The position numbers and the translations under genes were made by a program. 36,834 nucleotides of DNA from Planctomycetota bacterium (lineage in GTDB: Bacteria > Planctomycetota > Planctomycetia > JALXBF01): NCBI GenBank assembly GCA_026981825.1, contig JALSID010000442.1:1-36834 (forward strand), given 5' to 3'. Positions 23,786-32,757 of this stretch are shown in pieces; positions within the stretch are counted from its first letter, which is position 1; each line of letters begins with the position of its first letter. The notes under the pieces were generated by a model that worked only from the letters and a program-made list of their open reading frames with translations, was not told the origin of the DNA and searched no databases.

Positions 23786-25939
23786 CTAGCACATCGCCCG
23801 TTCCCAAATGTGGGACGTCCACTGGAAGACGTCCCCGATCGCCTGCTCCAGTGCCTCTGCATCTGGGTAGCCAAGCCTGGACGCCAGATAACGGTACTCA
23901 GGATCGGTGGGCTCAGGTAGATGCAGGTCCTTCGCATTACCTCGGACGACGCGCAGGGCGTCAATGAGGCGACGCAGGAACCTGTAGTTTTCGCTCAATT
24001 GTGCTGCCCATTCGGATGGCACCCAGCCGCGGCGTTCGAGCCGGTGGAGCGCTTCCAGAGTATTGGTCACGCGCACCTCGGTATCCTGAGCGCCTGCTTC
24101 GATTTGCCTTGCCTGGACGAAATACTCGATGTCTACCAGCCCACCCGGACTGTACTTTGCGTTCAGGCGGCCTGATTCGGTCAACTCGGCCACCTGCCGT
24201 GCACGCAGGTCGCGTATGTTGGCGTAGTCGACCGGAGCCCCACTGTACACGAATCGGTCACGCACCGAACCCATTGCCTGTACCAGGTCGCTCGACCCCC
24301 CGATCGGACGCAGTTTCACCAGTGCCAGCCGCTCCAGTTGGACTGCGCCGCCGCCAGGCCGATAGTACCTGTCGCACAGACTGAGGGATGGTACCAACGG
24401 CCCCTGCCGACCATAGGGACGCAATCGAAGATCCACCTCGAAGATCCCTTCCCGCCTCGCCTGAATTATCTTGAGCAAGGCACGGACGACGTCGTCTGCA
24501 ATCCGTTGGACCTCGCCCTGCCTTTCTGCAGGGATCCGGCGGTCGTCATAGCACAAGAATAGCTCGATGTCCGAGGCGAAGCCCAGCTCTCGGCCACCCA
24601 GTTTGCCGAGACCAAAGACGGCCAGAGGGGGGACGTCTTCGATCCCGTCATGGGTTCGGACCCACTCAACCGCCAGGTCCAGAGCCACACGCACGACCGC
24701 CTCGGCAAGTTCGGTGAGTTCAAAACCGAACTGCTCGAAACCGATCCGTTCGGTCAAATGGCGGAGATCGATGCGGAACATCTCACGGTCCTTGACCCGA
24801 TTGAAGCGCGCGACCCGTTCCGCCCAGTCAGACGTTCCAGAGACGGCTTGGCGGAGCGCGCGTTCCAGTTCGTCCCGACCGATCGATCGCTCCAGTTGGG
24901 GCTGGTCGGTGAGAAGGGGGAAAAGGCTTTCGTGCTGTAGCCTCAAGAAATCCTCCCAAAGGAACTCACTTGCACCCAGGACCCGGGCCAACGTGCGCAG
25001 CACCTGGTCGGAGCTCAGGTCGCGGATTCGATCTTTCCAGTCCGACCAGCGCAAGACATCCCGCGCCAGCTCGCTAAACTGGCGGAGGGCCTGGGTGGGG
25101 TTCGGGGCGGTGGGCAGGAGATGGGTGAACTGCTTGATGACCACGGCCGCGAACCGAAGATCGGCCAGAGCCGCGGGATCCGTCACCTTTTCTCCATGAG
25201 CCGTGGTGATCCAAAACCGATCGCGGATCGCGTTCCCTTCAGTTCGTATCTCAACCCGCACGATGTTGAAGTTCAGCAGACTCAAAGCATTAGAGAACTC
25301 GAAAACGAAACCAAGTGTGTCGGTCGACTCAATCTCCAGCAGCGTTGCATTTGGCGACTGTTCGTTGTCGATCCTCAACCGCACCGGGTACAACTTTTTT
25401 TCCGGCGGAGGCTGAGCCCGGATGACCTCGGAGAACCGCTCGATCAACCGATCCTGCAGCTCTCCCCGGGCTTCCTGTCCTCGAGCCAGGATGTCCTGAA
25501 TCTCCCTTGCAACGGTCTGAACGAGGAGCTCCGGTTGTTCTGCTGGGGGCAGCTTCACCCGGAAGAAGTCGACGAGCAGTCGGTCGGTCCGTTGGCGTGG
25601 TTTCCGAAAGGGGGGACGCGCGAGAACAGTCCTGACCCCGGGCACCGTGTAGCTCACCTTCACCGTGTGAATGTCCGCTTCGATAATGCTGATCCGATGC
25701 ACGGCGAGAGTGCCGGAGATCAGAGCCAGGGCGCCCAGCATGTCGCGACCAACGACGAGGAGTTCGGCCTCGCGATCGTGGCAGTCGCCGAGGACGTTGG
25801 GCGTTTCCGTCTGGATCACCGTTAGCACGGCCTCTGCAACCTCTGGCAGACGCCACCGGGCCGGCAACTCTCCTTCGCGGTGCAGGAGCTGTTGCGCGAG
25901 CTGCTCTTCGAGCTGGTCCTTGGACAGTGTCATGTGCAT
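23786..25939 (-). CDS. ACT-ACT-GlnE fusion: glutamine synthetase adenylyltransferase-like protein
   Basis: GlnE adds and removes AMP on glutamine synthetase. Ordinary GlnE is about 950 residues with two nucleotidyltransferase halves. This 717-residue protein has one such half behind two ACT-like modules. The first (~65-110) reads LLVVGRDMLGALALISGTLA. The second (~205-260) reads LLEIESTDTLGFVFEFSNAL with IRDRFWITTAHGEKVTD, like the ACT domains of the PII uridylyltransferase GlnD. The transferase part has FGLGKLGGRELGFASDIELF at ~440-460, VDLRLRPYGRQG and the C-terminal helical motif KYSPGGLVDIEYFVQ. The metal pair usually written DxD is D-I-E here. The gene may therefore couple glutamine sensing directly to nucleotidyl transfer. 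ATGs at 25939 and 25933 are both possible starts. Confidence 0.85.
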   Translation of the reverse strand: MHMTLSKDQLEEQLAQQLLHREGELPARWRLPEVAEAVLTVIQTETPNVLGDCHDREAELLVVGRDMLGALALISGTLAVHRISIIEADIHTVKVSYTVPGVRTVLARPPFRKPRQRTDRLLVDFFRVKLPPAEQPELLVQTVAREIQDILARGQEARGELQDRLIERFSEVIRAQPPPEKKLYPVRLRIDNEQSPNATLLEIESTDTLGFVFEFSNALSLLNFNIVRVEIRTEGNAIRDRFWITTAHGEKVTDPAALADLRFAAVVIKQFTHLLPTAPNPTQALRQFSELARDVLRWSDWKDRIRDLSSDQVLRTLARVLGASEFLWEDFLRLQHESLFPLLTDQPQLERSIGRDELERALRQAVSGTSDWAERVARFNRVKDREMFRIDLRHLTERIGFEQFGFELTELAEAVVRVALDLAVEWVRTHDGIEDVPPLAVFGLGKLGGRELGFASDIELFLCYDDRRIPAERQGEVQRIADDVVRALLKIIQARREGIFEVDLRLRPYGRQGPLVPSLSLCDRYYRPGGGAVQLERLALVKLRPIGGSSDLVQAMGSVRDRFVYSGAPVDYANIRDLRARQVAELTESGRLNAKYSPGGLVDIEYFVQARQIEAGAQDTEVRVTNTLEALHRLERRGWVPSEWAAQLSENYRFLRRLIDALRVVRGNAKDLHLPEPTDPEYRYLASRLGYPDAEALEQAIGDVFQWTSHIWERAMC

Positions 25940-26189
25940 GCGCCGACTTCGTAGCAATCTCGCTTGCGGATCCGTGCTACTTCTTGCTCCTCATCGAGTT
26001 CTTCCACATGGTAACCAAACCAATCGGCGTCCAGCAGGACCTCTCTACCGCCGGCGGTCCTGGATCCCCTCGGCTCCCCCCGCTTGCAGCATCGGGTGCG
26101 CCGGGACGGTCAGCCCAAAACCGCAGGTGCGAAGCACAGGCCCTAGTGGGACAGGAGTCCCGCCTGCCGCAGCCAACGAGCACGCTCGG

Positions 26190-27956
26190 TTAGTGCAGGG
26201 CGTTCCCGGGGCGGCCACGGAGCTGCCGAAGCATACCTGTGCGTTCGTCGTAGAGATAGACTGCCCGCTCGGGAAATCGCTCGATCAACTCCTGCCGCCG
26301 CTTCTGGCCGGGATCGATAGCACGAATCACCGGCGATCGGAGGAAAGGATCGTTACAGATCGGGTCGTAGGGGCGAGGTTGGGCAAGGTCGAGGCGGACG
26401 AGCAGCAGAGCCGGTCGTTCCTTGATCTGGGCTTCGATGGCGTTGAACTGGCGATGGTAGGCAGTTTCCTCGTGCCGTAGCTCCACCAGACGAGGCAGCA
26501 CGACCGCACCTGCTACCAGATTCACCGCGATCAGCCCTGAGCCGTAGAGGCCGAGTAGGGGGCGCGCGCTCCGCTGGCTCACCTGTCCGCAGGCCATTGC
26601 CCCCAGCGCAACGAGGACGGCCAGGAACGGGGCCGGTTCCGTGGCATATGCCCCCCATTTGCTGTAAAAGAAAGCGTAGGCCAGGTAGTGCCCCAGTACG
26701 GGCAGGCCAATGAGTGCGACGAGTGGTCGGGCAGAGGCGAGGAAAAACGACGCACCCATCAGAAGGGTCGTCCCGGCAAAAACGCAGGTGGCCCCTATGT
26801 ACTGGCGGAACCTGATCGGGCTGAGGAAAGAGCGGCGAATCGCTTCGCGAAGGGTGAACCGTTCCCGTTCCCGCTGGATGCCCAGCGCCTTGCGACGCAG
26901 CACAGGGTCTGCGGGAAGCTTCTCTGGATCCGCCACCCGACCCACACCGAGGGTGTTTGCCGGTTCGAACCGCTCGTTGTACACCTGCCATGGGGAGCGA
27001 AGGGGGGACCCTGTGGTCGCTGCGTTGTACGCAAACCACACGAACAGAGTGGCGGCTAAAGGGGGTAGTGCGGCAGCCGCGTGCTGCAAAAGGGAACGCC
27101 GTCCATGTCTGAGTGCCACGATGAGAACTCCGAAACACACTGGTGGGAAAAACATCGCAACGGCAGAGTAAGGGCGTGTCAGGAATGCGGCACCGGCCGC
27201 CAGAACCGCCAGGCTGACCAGGAACGGACGATTCCGTAGTACCCCCTCCACAGCGGTCGTGATCGCTACAGTAGCCCACAACAGGAACGAGGACTGCGAC
27301 AGGTACGTGGTCCCGGCCAGATCCAGTCCCGGGCTACAGACCAGGAGGGCACCGAGCAGAACTCCCACATGGGCTGATCCGGTGCGGCGGGCCAGCCAGC
27401 AGACCAGAATGGTGGTTGCAGCCGCCACGTTAACGATAGGCACAAGAAAAGGTGACCCCAGGATCACGCCAATCGCGAGCATGGCCAGGTGACCAGGGGG
27501 ATAACGACTCATCCAGCGATCGCCCATCACAAGGACGTGCACCTGGCGGAAGGCTTCCGGGTCGGGCGGTGCCGGCGCGGTCAACCTGCCCGCCGCGAAT
27601 ACACGTGCCCCAAACAGGTAGCTCCATTCGTCATGAACGGCCGGCAAGAACTCGCGCCCCCGTTGCCAGATCCCGTAGTGTTTCACGGCCACAACTGCGC
27701 CAGCGGCCAAGGCGACCGTGGCCAGAAGGAGACGATTAGGGGGACCTTTAGGGGGCAAATGATCAGGTCGCCTTCGAAAAAACAGCAGAGGCCAGGGGGC
27801 CAGGCCGGCAAGCAAGATGAGCACCAGGTGGCGGGCACTGACGGAACCCACGTAGGCAAGGGCCAACAGGAAACTCTCGGCGGTCAGTAAGGTTGCCAGC
27901 ACCAATGCCGTGGACAGACCCCATGAGGGAGAACGAGGTGCTGCGCCGTTCACCAT
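26190..27956 (-). CDS. GT-C type membrane glycosyltransferase-like protein
   Basis: This is a 588-residue integral membrane protein with about 10-12 hydrophobic segments. After two or three helices comes a loop, VHDEWSYLFGARVFAAGRLT, then PPDPEAFRQVHV and SRYPPGHLAML. This pattern (HDE.SYL..A, then YPPG) is typical of bacterial GT39/Pmt-like polyprenyl-phosphate glycosyltransferases, where the Asp/Glu pair in the first outer loop is catalytic. A long soluble stretch follows at ~330-400. The ATG overlaps the end of the kinase gene by seven bases (ATGGTGA), so it is translated in coupling with it. Neither acceptor nor sugar is known. A role in envelope or protein glycosylation controlled by the kinase is speculation. 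Confidence 0.8.
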   Translation of the reverse strand: MVNGAAPRSPSWGLSTALVLATLLTAESFLLALAYVGSVSARHLVLILLAGLAPWPLLFFRRRPDHLPPKGPPNRLLLATVALAAGAVVAVKHYGIWQRGREFLPAVHDEWSYLFGARVFAAGRLTAPAPPDPEAFRQVHVLVMGDRWMSRYPPGHLAMLAIGVILGSPFLVPIVNVAAATTILVCWLARRTGSAHVGVLLGALLVCSPGLDLAGTTYLSQSSFLLWATVAITTAVEGVLRNRPFLVSLAVLAAGAAFLTRPYSAVAMFFPPVCFGVLIVALRHGRRSLLQHAAAALPPLAATLFVWFAYNAATTGSPLRSPWQVYNERFEPANTLGVGRVADPEKLPADPVLRRKALGIQRERERFTLREAIRRSFLSPIRFRQYIGATCVFAGTTLLMGASFFLASARPLVALIGLPVLGHYLAYAFFYSKWGAYATEPAPFLAVLVALGAMACGQVSQRSARPLLGLYGSGLIAVNLVAGAVVLPRLVELRHEETAYHRQFNAIEAQIKERPALLLVRLDLAQPRPYDPICNDPFLRSPVIRAIDPGQKRRQELIERFPERAVYLYDERTGMLRQLRGRPGNALH

Positions 27957-30160
27957 GGTTCTGGTACAAGCTCGTAATGCACGAGAAACGACGTGCGACC
28001 GACCAACAGCAGGTCACCGGGTCGAGCGGTGGCGCTGTCTCGATGGTGCACCCGATTCACGAAGAACCCGTTCCGGCTGCCGCAATCGGAGATGAGGAGC
28101 GAGTTGGATCGCGGCACAAGCTTAAGATGACGACGCGACGTGTACGTGTCGGAGACGACCACCAGGTCCGCGGAAGGATCGCGACCCAGGTGGTAGATGT
28201 GCCCTTCCTGAAGCACGGCCGTTTGTCCCTTCTGGTCTCCGCTGACCACTGTCAGGGCGAGCCGCCGGTCCCGACGTGCCACCGTGTTCGCAAAATGGCG
28301 GCCAGGCGCGGTGGGGTCTCCTTTGAGAGTTACCTGGATTGGCACCACCCCCACATCCAGTGATGCTGCGCTGGTCAGGACGGCATGACTCGCGTCCTGG
28401 CCGTTGATCCGGAGGCGAAGACCTTCATGGAGCTGACGGACGTGTAGGCCGTCTTCTTTCCAGTAGCAGACGACGTGGAATAGTGCCACACCGGTTCCGC
28501 GCACGCTCACTTCCGCAACGGGGGCTGACCCGATGCGTAAGGGGGCTCCGCTCGAACGTACCGGTTCCCGCTCTGGAGCCCGAACCTCGCACGTGGCGGG
28601 CGGGCCATCGGCCCAATCCGCTTCCTCCACCCCGGCAACCAGCGGAATGGTCTCCACAGGGACGGCGGACTGCCACTTGCCCGGAAGCAACTGCAGTGGG
28701 CGTATTCGAGCTTCGACCGGGTTCCAGAACACCAGGTAGGTGTTCCCCAGCTTGACCACGTCTAGAGAACGCAGGTGCCGCTGCAAAAGGGGCCAGCCGT
28801 TAAATACCGGGAGGTTACGCGGCCGTCGCGCTATCGCGGTCCAACCGCAGGGTAGACGGACCAGCAGCAGGTGGTCTCTGGAGACGGCGGGATCGGGTAG
28901 GACGAGTTTCATCGATTTGTGGCTGCCGATCGAAAAACGCGATTTCTCGATCGGCACCACCCGATAGAGCCCGCCCGGATGGACAACCAGCAAGGCCGGT
29001 CGGTCTACCGGGACATCCCAGGTTGCGGTAAGCGCAAGCGTCTCTTCCCCCACGTCTTCCGATGTGTCCTGCGGTACTACGGAACTCCCCGTTGTCTCCG
29101 GGTTGTCATCGAAAATCGGAACCAGACGACCACAGGATGGACACTCCATGAGCCCGGGCTCGACAAGCGTACCGCAAGAGCATCGCCAGGCTCCTTTCTT
29201 GGCCAAGGTGCCCGAGCTGCAGACAGGACAACGTTCGTGGCGATGAAGGGATGCGTACCCACACGCCCGGCACCGCCAGTCTGCTGGGTTCAAGACAAGG
29301 CTTTCGAGCGTCGCCAGGGCACGTTCGAGCTCCGCAAACGTCTGGTACCGGTTGCCGGGATTCTTCTCCAGGCACTTCAGCACAACCTGCGACACTTCGG
29401 GGTGGATCTCAGCACAGATCTCGTGTGGGCTTGCGGGTGCCTCGTATTGGATCTTGTAGAACAGCTCCGGATGGGTCTTGCCGCGAAACGGTGGGACTCC
29501 ACAGAGCATGTGATACAGCACGGCCCCAATCGAATAGATGTCGGAGGCGGCAGTGACCTCGCTTGCTGCCTGGAGCTGTTCCGGCGAGCTGTATGCCGCC
29601 GTGCCGAGGAACTGGTCTTTTTTCGTGATCCGGGTGTCTCCGAAGACCTTCGCCAATCCGAAATCGGTCAGCTTAGCGTTGTTCGTCCGGGTAATCAGGA
29701 TGTTGGAAGGCTTGATGTCGCGATGCAGAACGCCCTTTCCAAAACCGGCGATTTCTCTGCTGTGTGCCCAGTCCATGGCGTGGCACACCTGCCGAGCATA
29801 GGCGATGGCCTGTGACTGAGCCAACCGCCTCTCCAGCCGAAGCAACTCCTGCAAGCTCGGCCCATCCACATACTCCAGAATCAGGACCGGCCCATCCTTG
29901 GTTTCGTGGTACGTGTGGGCCTGCACAATGTTGGGGTGATAGCCGAGTTGGATCCAGACCGCTGCTTCCCGGCGGAACCGTTCGCGCAGAACGGGGATCC
30001 GCGCGTGACTGTCGAGGAGCTGCTTGATGGCATAGCGTTTGTTGACGACCTCATCCATCACGAGGTACACGTAGCCCATACCACCCGTGTACCGTCGCTC
30101 GACGCGGTAGTGGTTATCGATAAGGTCGCCAACTTCGTACGGCACGCGTGCAGAGGTCAA
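27950..30160 (-). CDS. Ser/Thr protein kinase with zinc ribbons and three FHA-like modules
   Basis: This is a 736-residue Hanks-type kinase. The kinase domain, ~18-285, has TGGMGYVYLV (Gly loop), Lys46 in YAIKQL, HRDIKPSN with Asp148, DFGLAK with Asp166, and GTAAYSSPEQ. Residues ~297-345 hold two zinc ribbons (CRAC...CPVC and CSCG...CPSC). Three FHA-like modules follow at ~395-480, ~540-612 and ~650-730. Only the last has the full phosphothreonine-binding pattern (HLGRDPSADLVV...SRRHLKL...SRNGFFVN). There is no transmembrane segment, so it is probably cytosolic, recruited through its own or partner phosphothreonines. The start is uncertain: TTG 30160 or GTG 30145, neither with a strong Shine-Dalgarno sequence. 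It follows the aminotransferase gene by 58 bases and overlaps the membrane protein gene downstream. Confidence 0.92.
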   Translation of the reverse strand: MTSARVPYEVGDLIDNHYRVERRYTGGMGYVYLVMDEVVNKRYAIKQLLDSHARIPVLRERFRREAAVWIQLGYHPNIVQAHTYHETKDGPVLILEYVDGPSLQELLRLERRLAQSQAIAYARQVCHAMDWAHSREIAGFGKGVLHRDIKPSNILITRTNNAKLTDFGLAKVFGDTRITKKDQFLGTAAYSSPEQLQAASEVTAASDIYSIGAVLYHMLCGVPPFRGKTHPELFYKIQYEAPASPHEICAEIHPEVSQVVLKCLEKNPGNRYQTFAELERALATLESLVLNPADWRCRACGYASLHRHERCPVCSSGTLAKKGAWRCSCGTLVEPGLMECPSCGRLVPIFDDNPETTGSSVVPQDTSEDVGEETLALTATWDVPVDRPALLVVHPGGLYRVVPIEKSRFSIGSHKSMKLVLPDPAVSRDHLLLVRLPCGWTAIARRPRNLPVFNGWPLLQRHLRSLDVVKLGNTYLVFWNPVEARIRPLQLLPGKWQSAVPVETIPLVAGVEEADWADGPPATCEVRAPEREPVRSSGAPLRIGSAPVAEVSVRGTGVALFHVVCYWKEDGLHVRQLHEGLRLRINGQDASHAVLTSAASLDVGVVPIQVTLKGDPTAPGRHFANTVARRDRRLALTVVSGDQKGQTAVLQEGHIYHLGRDPSADLVVVSDTYTSRRHLKLVPRSNSLLISDCGSRNGFFVNRVHHRDSATARPGDLLLVGRTSFLVHYELVPEPW

Positions 30161-30218
30161 TTCAACGCAGCTTCACTCACGGATTCCACCGGCACACCCG
30201 CTGGTGCCCCTCCTTTTC

Positions 30219-31436
30219 CTACGATTGTACCGCTCGAAACGCACGCAAAGCAGCCGCCAGACGATCCAGATCGGCTTCACTGTTGTAAATATGCGTGCTG
30301 ACTCGCAAGCACTTACCGATCGGTAGCTCCCAGGCAGGGACAATCACGCGGTGTTCCTGCCACAAGTAGCGCTGCAGCCGCTGAGGATCGACCGTATCGG
30401 GCAGCCGGAACCCGGTGACTCCGGAATAGAGCTCTTCATCGCCCTCGAACCAGGGCTCGATCCAGCCGGGTTGGGTGATGATCTGCCGCGTCCTGTTGGC
30501 CAGCTCACGTATGCGGTTCCAAATTCGTTCTCGTCCGATCGCGTGTTGCACCGCAATTGCCTCCGGCACAGCAAGCCAGGGGCACGGATCGCGCGTGCCC
30601 TGGAACTCAAAGGATCTCAGCCACGGGGTCGAACCGTACTCATTTCGCTCATGTTTCGAGTTCTCGTCGTATTCCCAACCCCAGCTCACGACGATCGGAT
30701 GGATCAACGGCTCGCATTCGGGGCGCACCCAGAGGAACCCGGCATTGATGGGGGCTGCCAGCCACTTGTGGCAGTTTCCCCCGTAGAAATCGCAACCGAT
30801 CGCTGAGATATCGAGGGGGAACATCCCGGGGGCATGGGCACCGTCGATCACGGTAAGGGCACCTGCCTGCCGAGCCAGTTGCACGATTCGTTCCACGGGC
30901 AGCCGCATACCGGACATGTAAGTCACGTGGCTCACGAACACCAGCCCCACGTCGCCTTCGCCCAGCGCCTGCTCGAACCGGCGGACCACCTCCTCAACAG
31001 TAACGCCCACGCCGGTGGGCAGCCGGACCGTTCGGCAGCGTACCCCATGGCGGCGGGCAACCTCTTGCCAGAGATAGACCATCGCGCCGTATTCTTGGTC
31101 CGTGAGCAGAACGTCCCCCCGCAAACGCTCCTTGAAGCCCAGCGCGACCGTGTTCAGCGCAGCCGTTACGTTCACCATGAAGGGCAAATAGTGGAAGTCC
31201 ACGCCAAGGAACGAAGCCAGAGTTGCCCGTGCCTTCCAGATGCGCTCGGGAAATTCCTGCCACAAGAACCGAACAGGACGACGGGACATCGCTTCACGGT
31301 CTCGTTGCAGTTGCTCGTAGGCACGGCGCGGCGGCAGCCCATAGGAGCCGGTGTTCAGATAGGTCACCTCGGGATCGTACATGAACTGGTCGCGTATGGC
31401 GTTCCAGTCGATCGAATTCAGTGCGCAGTCGGCCAT
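30219..31436 (-). CDS. Class V aminotransferase (isopenicillin-N epimerase-like, PLP enzyme)
   Basis: This 405-residue fold-type I PLP enzyme is of the class V group that includes cysteine desulfurases, kynureninases and isopenicillin-N epimerase-like proteins. TYLNTGSYGLPP is the N-terminal substrate loop. VNVTAALNTVALG binds the cofactor phosphate, VFVSHVTYMSGMRLPVERI and VIDGAHAPGMFPLDI contain the Asp that pairs with the pyridine nitrogen, and GGNCHKWLAAP has the Schiff-base Lys. WLRSFEFQGTRDPCPWLAVPEA is typical of the epimerase-like subgroup. No desulfurase Cys loop is evident. The true reaction is unknown, and no beta-lactam genes are nearby. It is the first gene of a leftward group with the kinase and membrane protein. 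Confidence 0.9.
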   Translation of the reverse strand: MADCALNSIDWNAIRDQFMYDPEVTYLNTGSYGLPPRRAYEQLQRDREAMSRRPVRFLWQEFPERIWKARATLASFLGVDFHYLPFMVNVTAALNTVALGFKERLRGDVLLTDQEYGAMVYLWQEVARRHGVRCRTVRLPTGVGVTVEEVVRRFEQALGEGDVGLVFVSHVTYMSGMRLPVERIVQLARQAGALTVIDGAHAPGMFPLDISAIGCDFYGGNCHKWLAAPINAGFLWVRPECEPLIHPIVVSWGWEYDENSKHERNEYGSTPWLRSFEFQGTRDPCPWLAVPEAIAVQHAIGRERIWNRIRELANRTRQIITQPGWIEPWFEGDEELYSGVTGFRLPDTVDPQRLQRYLWQEHRVIVPAWELPIGKCLRVSTHIYNSEADLDRLAAALRAFRAVQS

Positions 31437-31796
31437 TCGTCACGCATCCGACAGGTCCGACAATCGGTAGGACGGTCTCGCGCCCCACTGCAGCACGAGG
31501 AGTAGATAACCGATTCTATTGTGCAGCCCTTCTGGAGTCTCCCGAGCATCCAGATAGGCATATGAAGATGCGGTGCACCGGCTGCGCTGAGGCGATCTTC
31601 CGGACCGGTGGTTTCCACGTCGCCCTTTGCGCGGATGCCGGAAGCCGTTAGTGTGCGGCGCGAACGGCGGGGGGCTGGGCTGGCTTGCCACCGCCCTCTC
31701 CGGTCGGACGAACTCACTGCGCTGAACGAAGCAATGTCCGACGGGTTTTCCCGTGCGGGCTACAGGGCGCATTCGGCGAGAAGAGGAAGCAAACGG
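31437..31796. other. Divergent spacer without a recognised gene
   Basis: This 360-base region lies between the leftward aminotransferase group and the rightward lipoprotein gene, so it should hold both promoters. A tiny frame with a CxxC (from 31562) is present but too short to support. No clear hexamer pair was found. Confidence 0.4.
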
Positions 31797-32639
31797 ATGA
31801 AGGGGCGTAATGCGTTCCTGCTGGGTTTACTGGTTACCTTAGGCTTCTCAGCGGGTTGTCGGTCACCCGATCCCGGCGCGGCCACCCACCCCTTTTCGCA
31901 CCCCACGCCACCTGTTCCGTCGCCGTCGACGGCACCACTCTCCGAACGGTCCGCTCAACGACAGACCACGTTGCCGAAGCGTGAGGTCCCCTGGTTCACC
32001 GTGGGGTACTCCGTAGAAGGCAGGCCGATCGAAGCGGTTGAGCTGGGGAGGGGGCCGTTACGAGTATTGATCATCGGCAGTGTACATGGAAACGAGCCCG
32101 AGGGTATCGCTCTGGTTAACCGTCTGGCCGAGCTCCTCTATGTCCGACCACTGCTGCTCGAATCCGCCACCGTCGTGCTCGTACGCAACGCGAATCCGGA
32201 TGGAGCGGCGCGTGGTATGCGGACGAATAGCCGTGGTGTGGATCTGAACCGGAATTTTCCCGCGTCGAATTGGGAACCATTCCAACATCCGTCACGCGGG
32301 GGGTCGGGAACAGCGCCGTTGAGTGAGCCGGAGGTTCGCGTTCTGGTGCGGCTGATCGAGCATTTCCAACCCCAGCGGGTTGTCGCAATCCACTCCACAC
32401 GAGGCGACCCCATGGTGAACTACGACGGGCCGGCCCAACACCTGGCCGAACGGATGAGCCGATTAAACGGTTACCCCGTACGGGCCTCGATCGGGTACCC
32501 GACTCCAGGTTCTCTTGGTAACTACGTCGGTCGCGACCTGGCTATCCCCACGATCACGCTCGAACTTCCCCGAGGCATCGACGCGGACTCAGCCTGGCGA
32601 GAGAATCGCGAGGCGCTTCTGGCCATTTTGCTACCGTGA
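31797..32639 (+). CDS. M14 family zinc carboxypeptidase-like lipoprotein
   Basis: This is a 280-residue protein. It starts with a lipoprotein signal peptide ending in the lipobox FSAGC (Cys21), so it should be anchored to a membrane facing the periplasm. A Pro/Ser-rich linker (~25-60) precedes an M14 domain. HGNEPEG supplies His97 and Glu100, AIHSTRG supplies His199 as the third zinc ligand, and TLELPRG supplies Glu256 as the catalytic base. NPDGAARGMRTNSRGVDLNRNFP contains the substrate-binding Asn/Arg. This matches MpaA-like murein peptide amidases, which trim peptidoglycan peptides. The true substrate is uncertain in a planctomycete. The start is fixed by the signal peptide and by GAGG ten bases upstream; the longer open frame upstream is unlikely to be used. 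Confidence 0.88.
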   Translation: MKGRNAFLLGLLVTLGFSAGCRSPDPGAATHPFSHPTPPVPSPSTAPLSERSAQRQTTLPKREVPWFTVGYSVEGRPIEAVELGRGPLRVLIIGSVHGNEPEGIALVNRLAELLYVRPLLLESATVVLVRNANPDGAARGMRTNSRGVDLNRNFPASNWEPFQHPSRGGSGTAPLSEPEVRVLVRLIEHFQPQRVVAIHSTRGDPMVNYDGPAQHLAERMSRLNGYPVRASIGYPTPGSLGNYVGRDLAIPTITLELPRGIDADSAWRENREALLAILLP

Positions 32640-32709
32640 TGCTGTCATGGTCCAGACCCAGCGTCGGGGGGCCACTGGCTGTACTCGATCGCGCCCGGCG
32701 CGAGTCACT

Positions 32710-32715
32710 TACAAT
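32710..32715 (+). promoter_or_regulatory. Possible -10 box of the PEP carboxykinase gene
   Basis: TACAAT lies 42 bases before the GTG start at 32758, placing a transcription start near 32722. No good -35 hexamer stands 16-18 bases upstream, so this is weak. Confidence 0.3.
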
Positions 32716-32757
32716 TGCGGTCCGCTCCTGACCAGGCGATTCACATGGGGAAGTCAA

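Noticed and set aside
31562..31651. A tiny frame with MRCTGCAEAIF, considered as a CxxC micro-protein.
   Set aside because: It has only about 30 codons, no ribosome binding site and no downstream partner. The composition is compatible with chance.
32515..32757. An extended N-terminus for PEP carboxykinase starting from TTG 32515.
   Set aside because: It runs through the end of the lipoprotein gene, has no homology to the family and lacks a ribosome binding site. GTG 32758 has GGGGAAG upstream.
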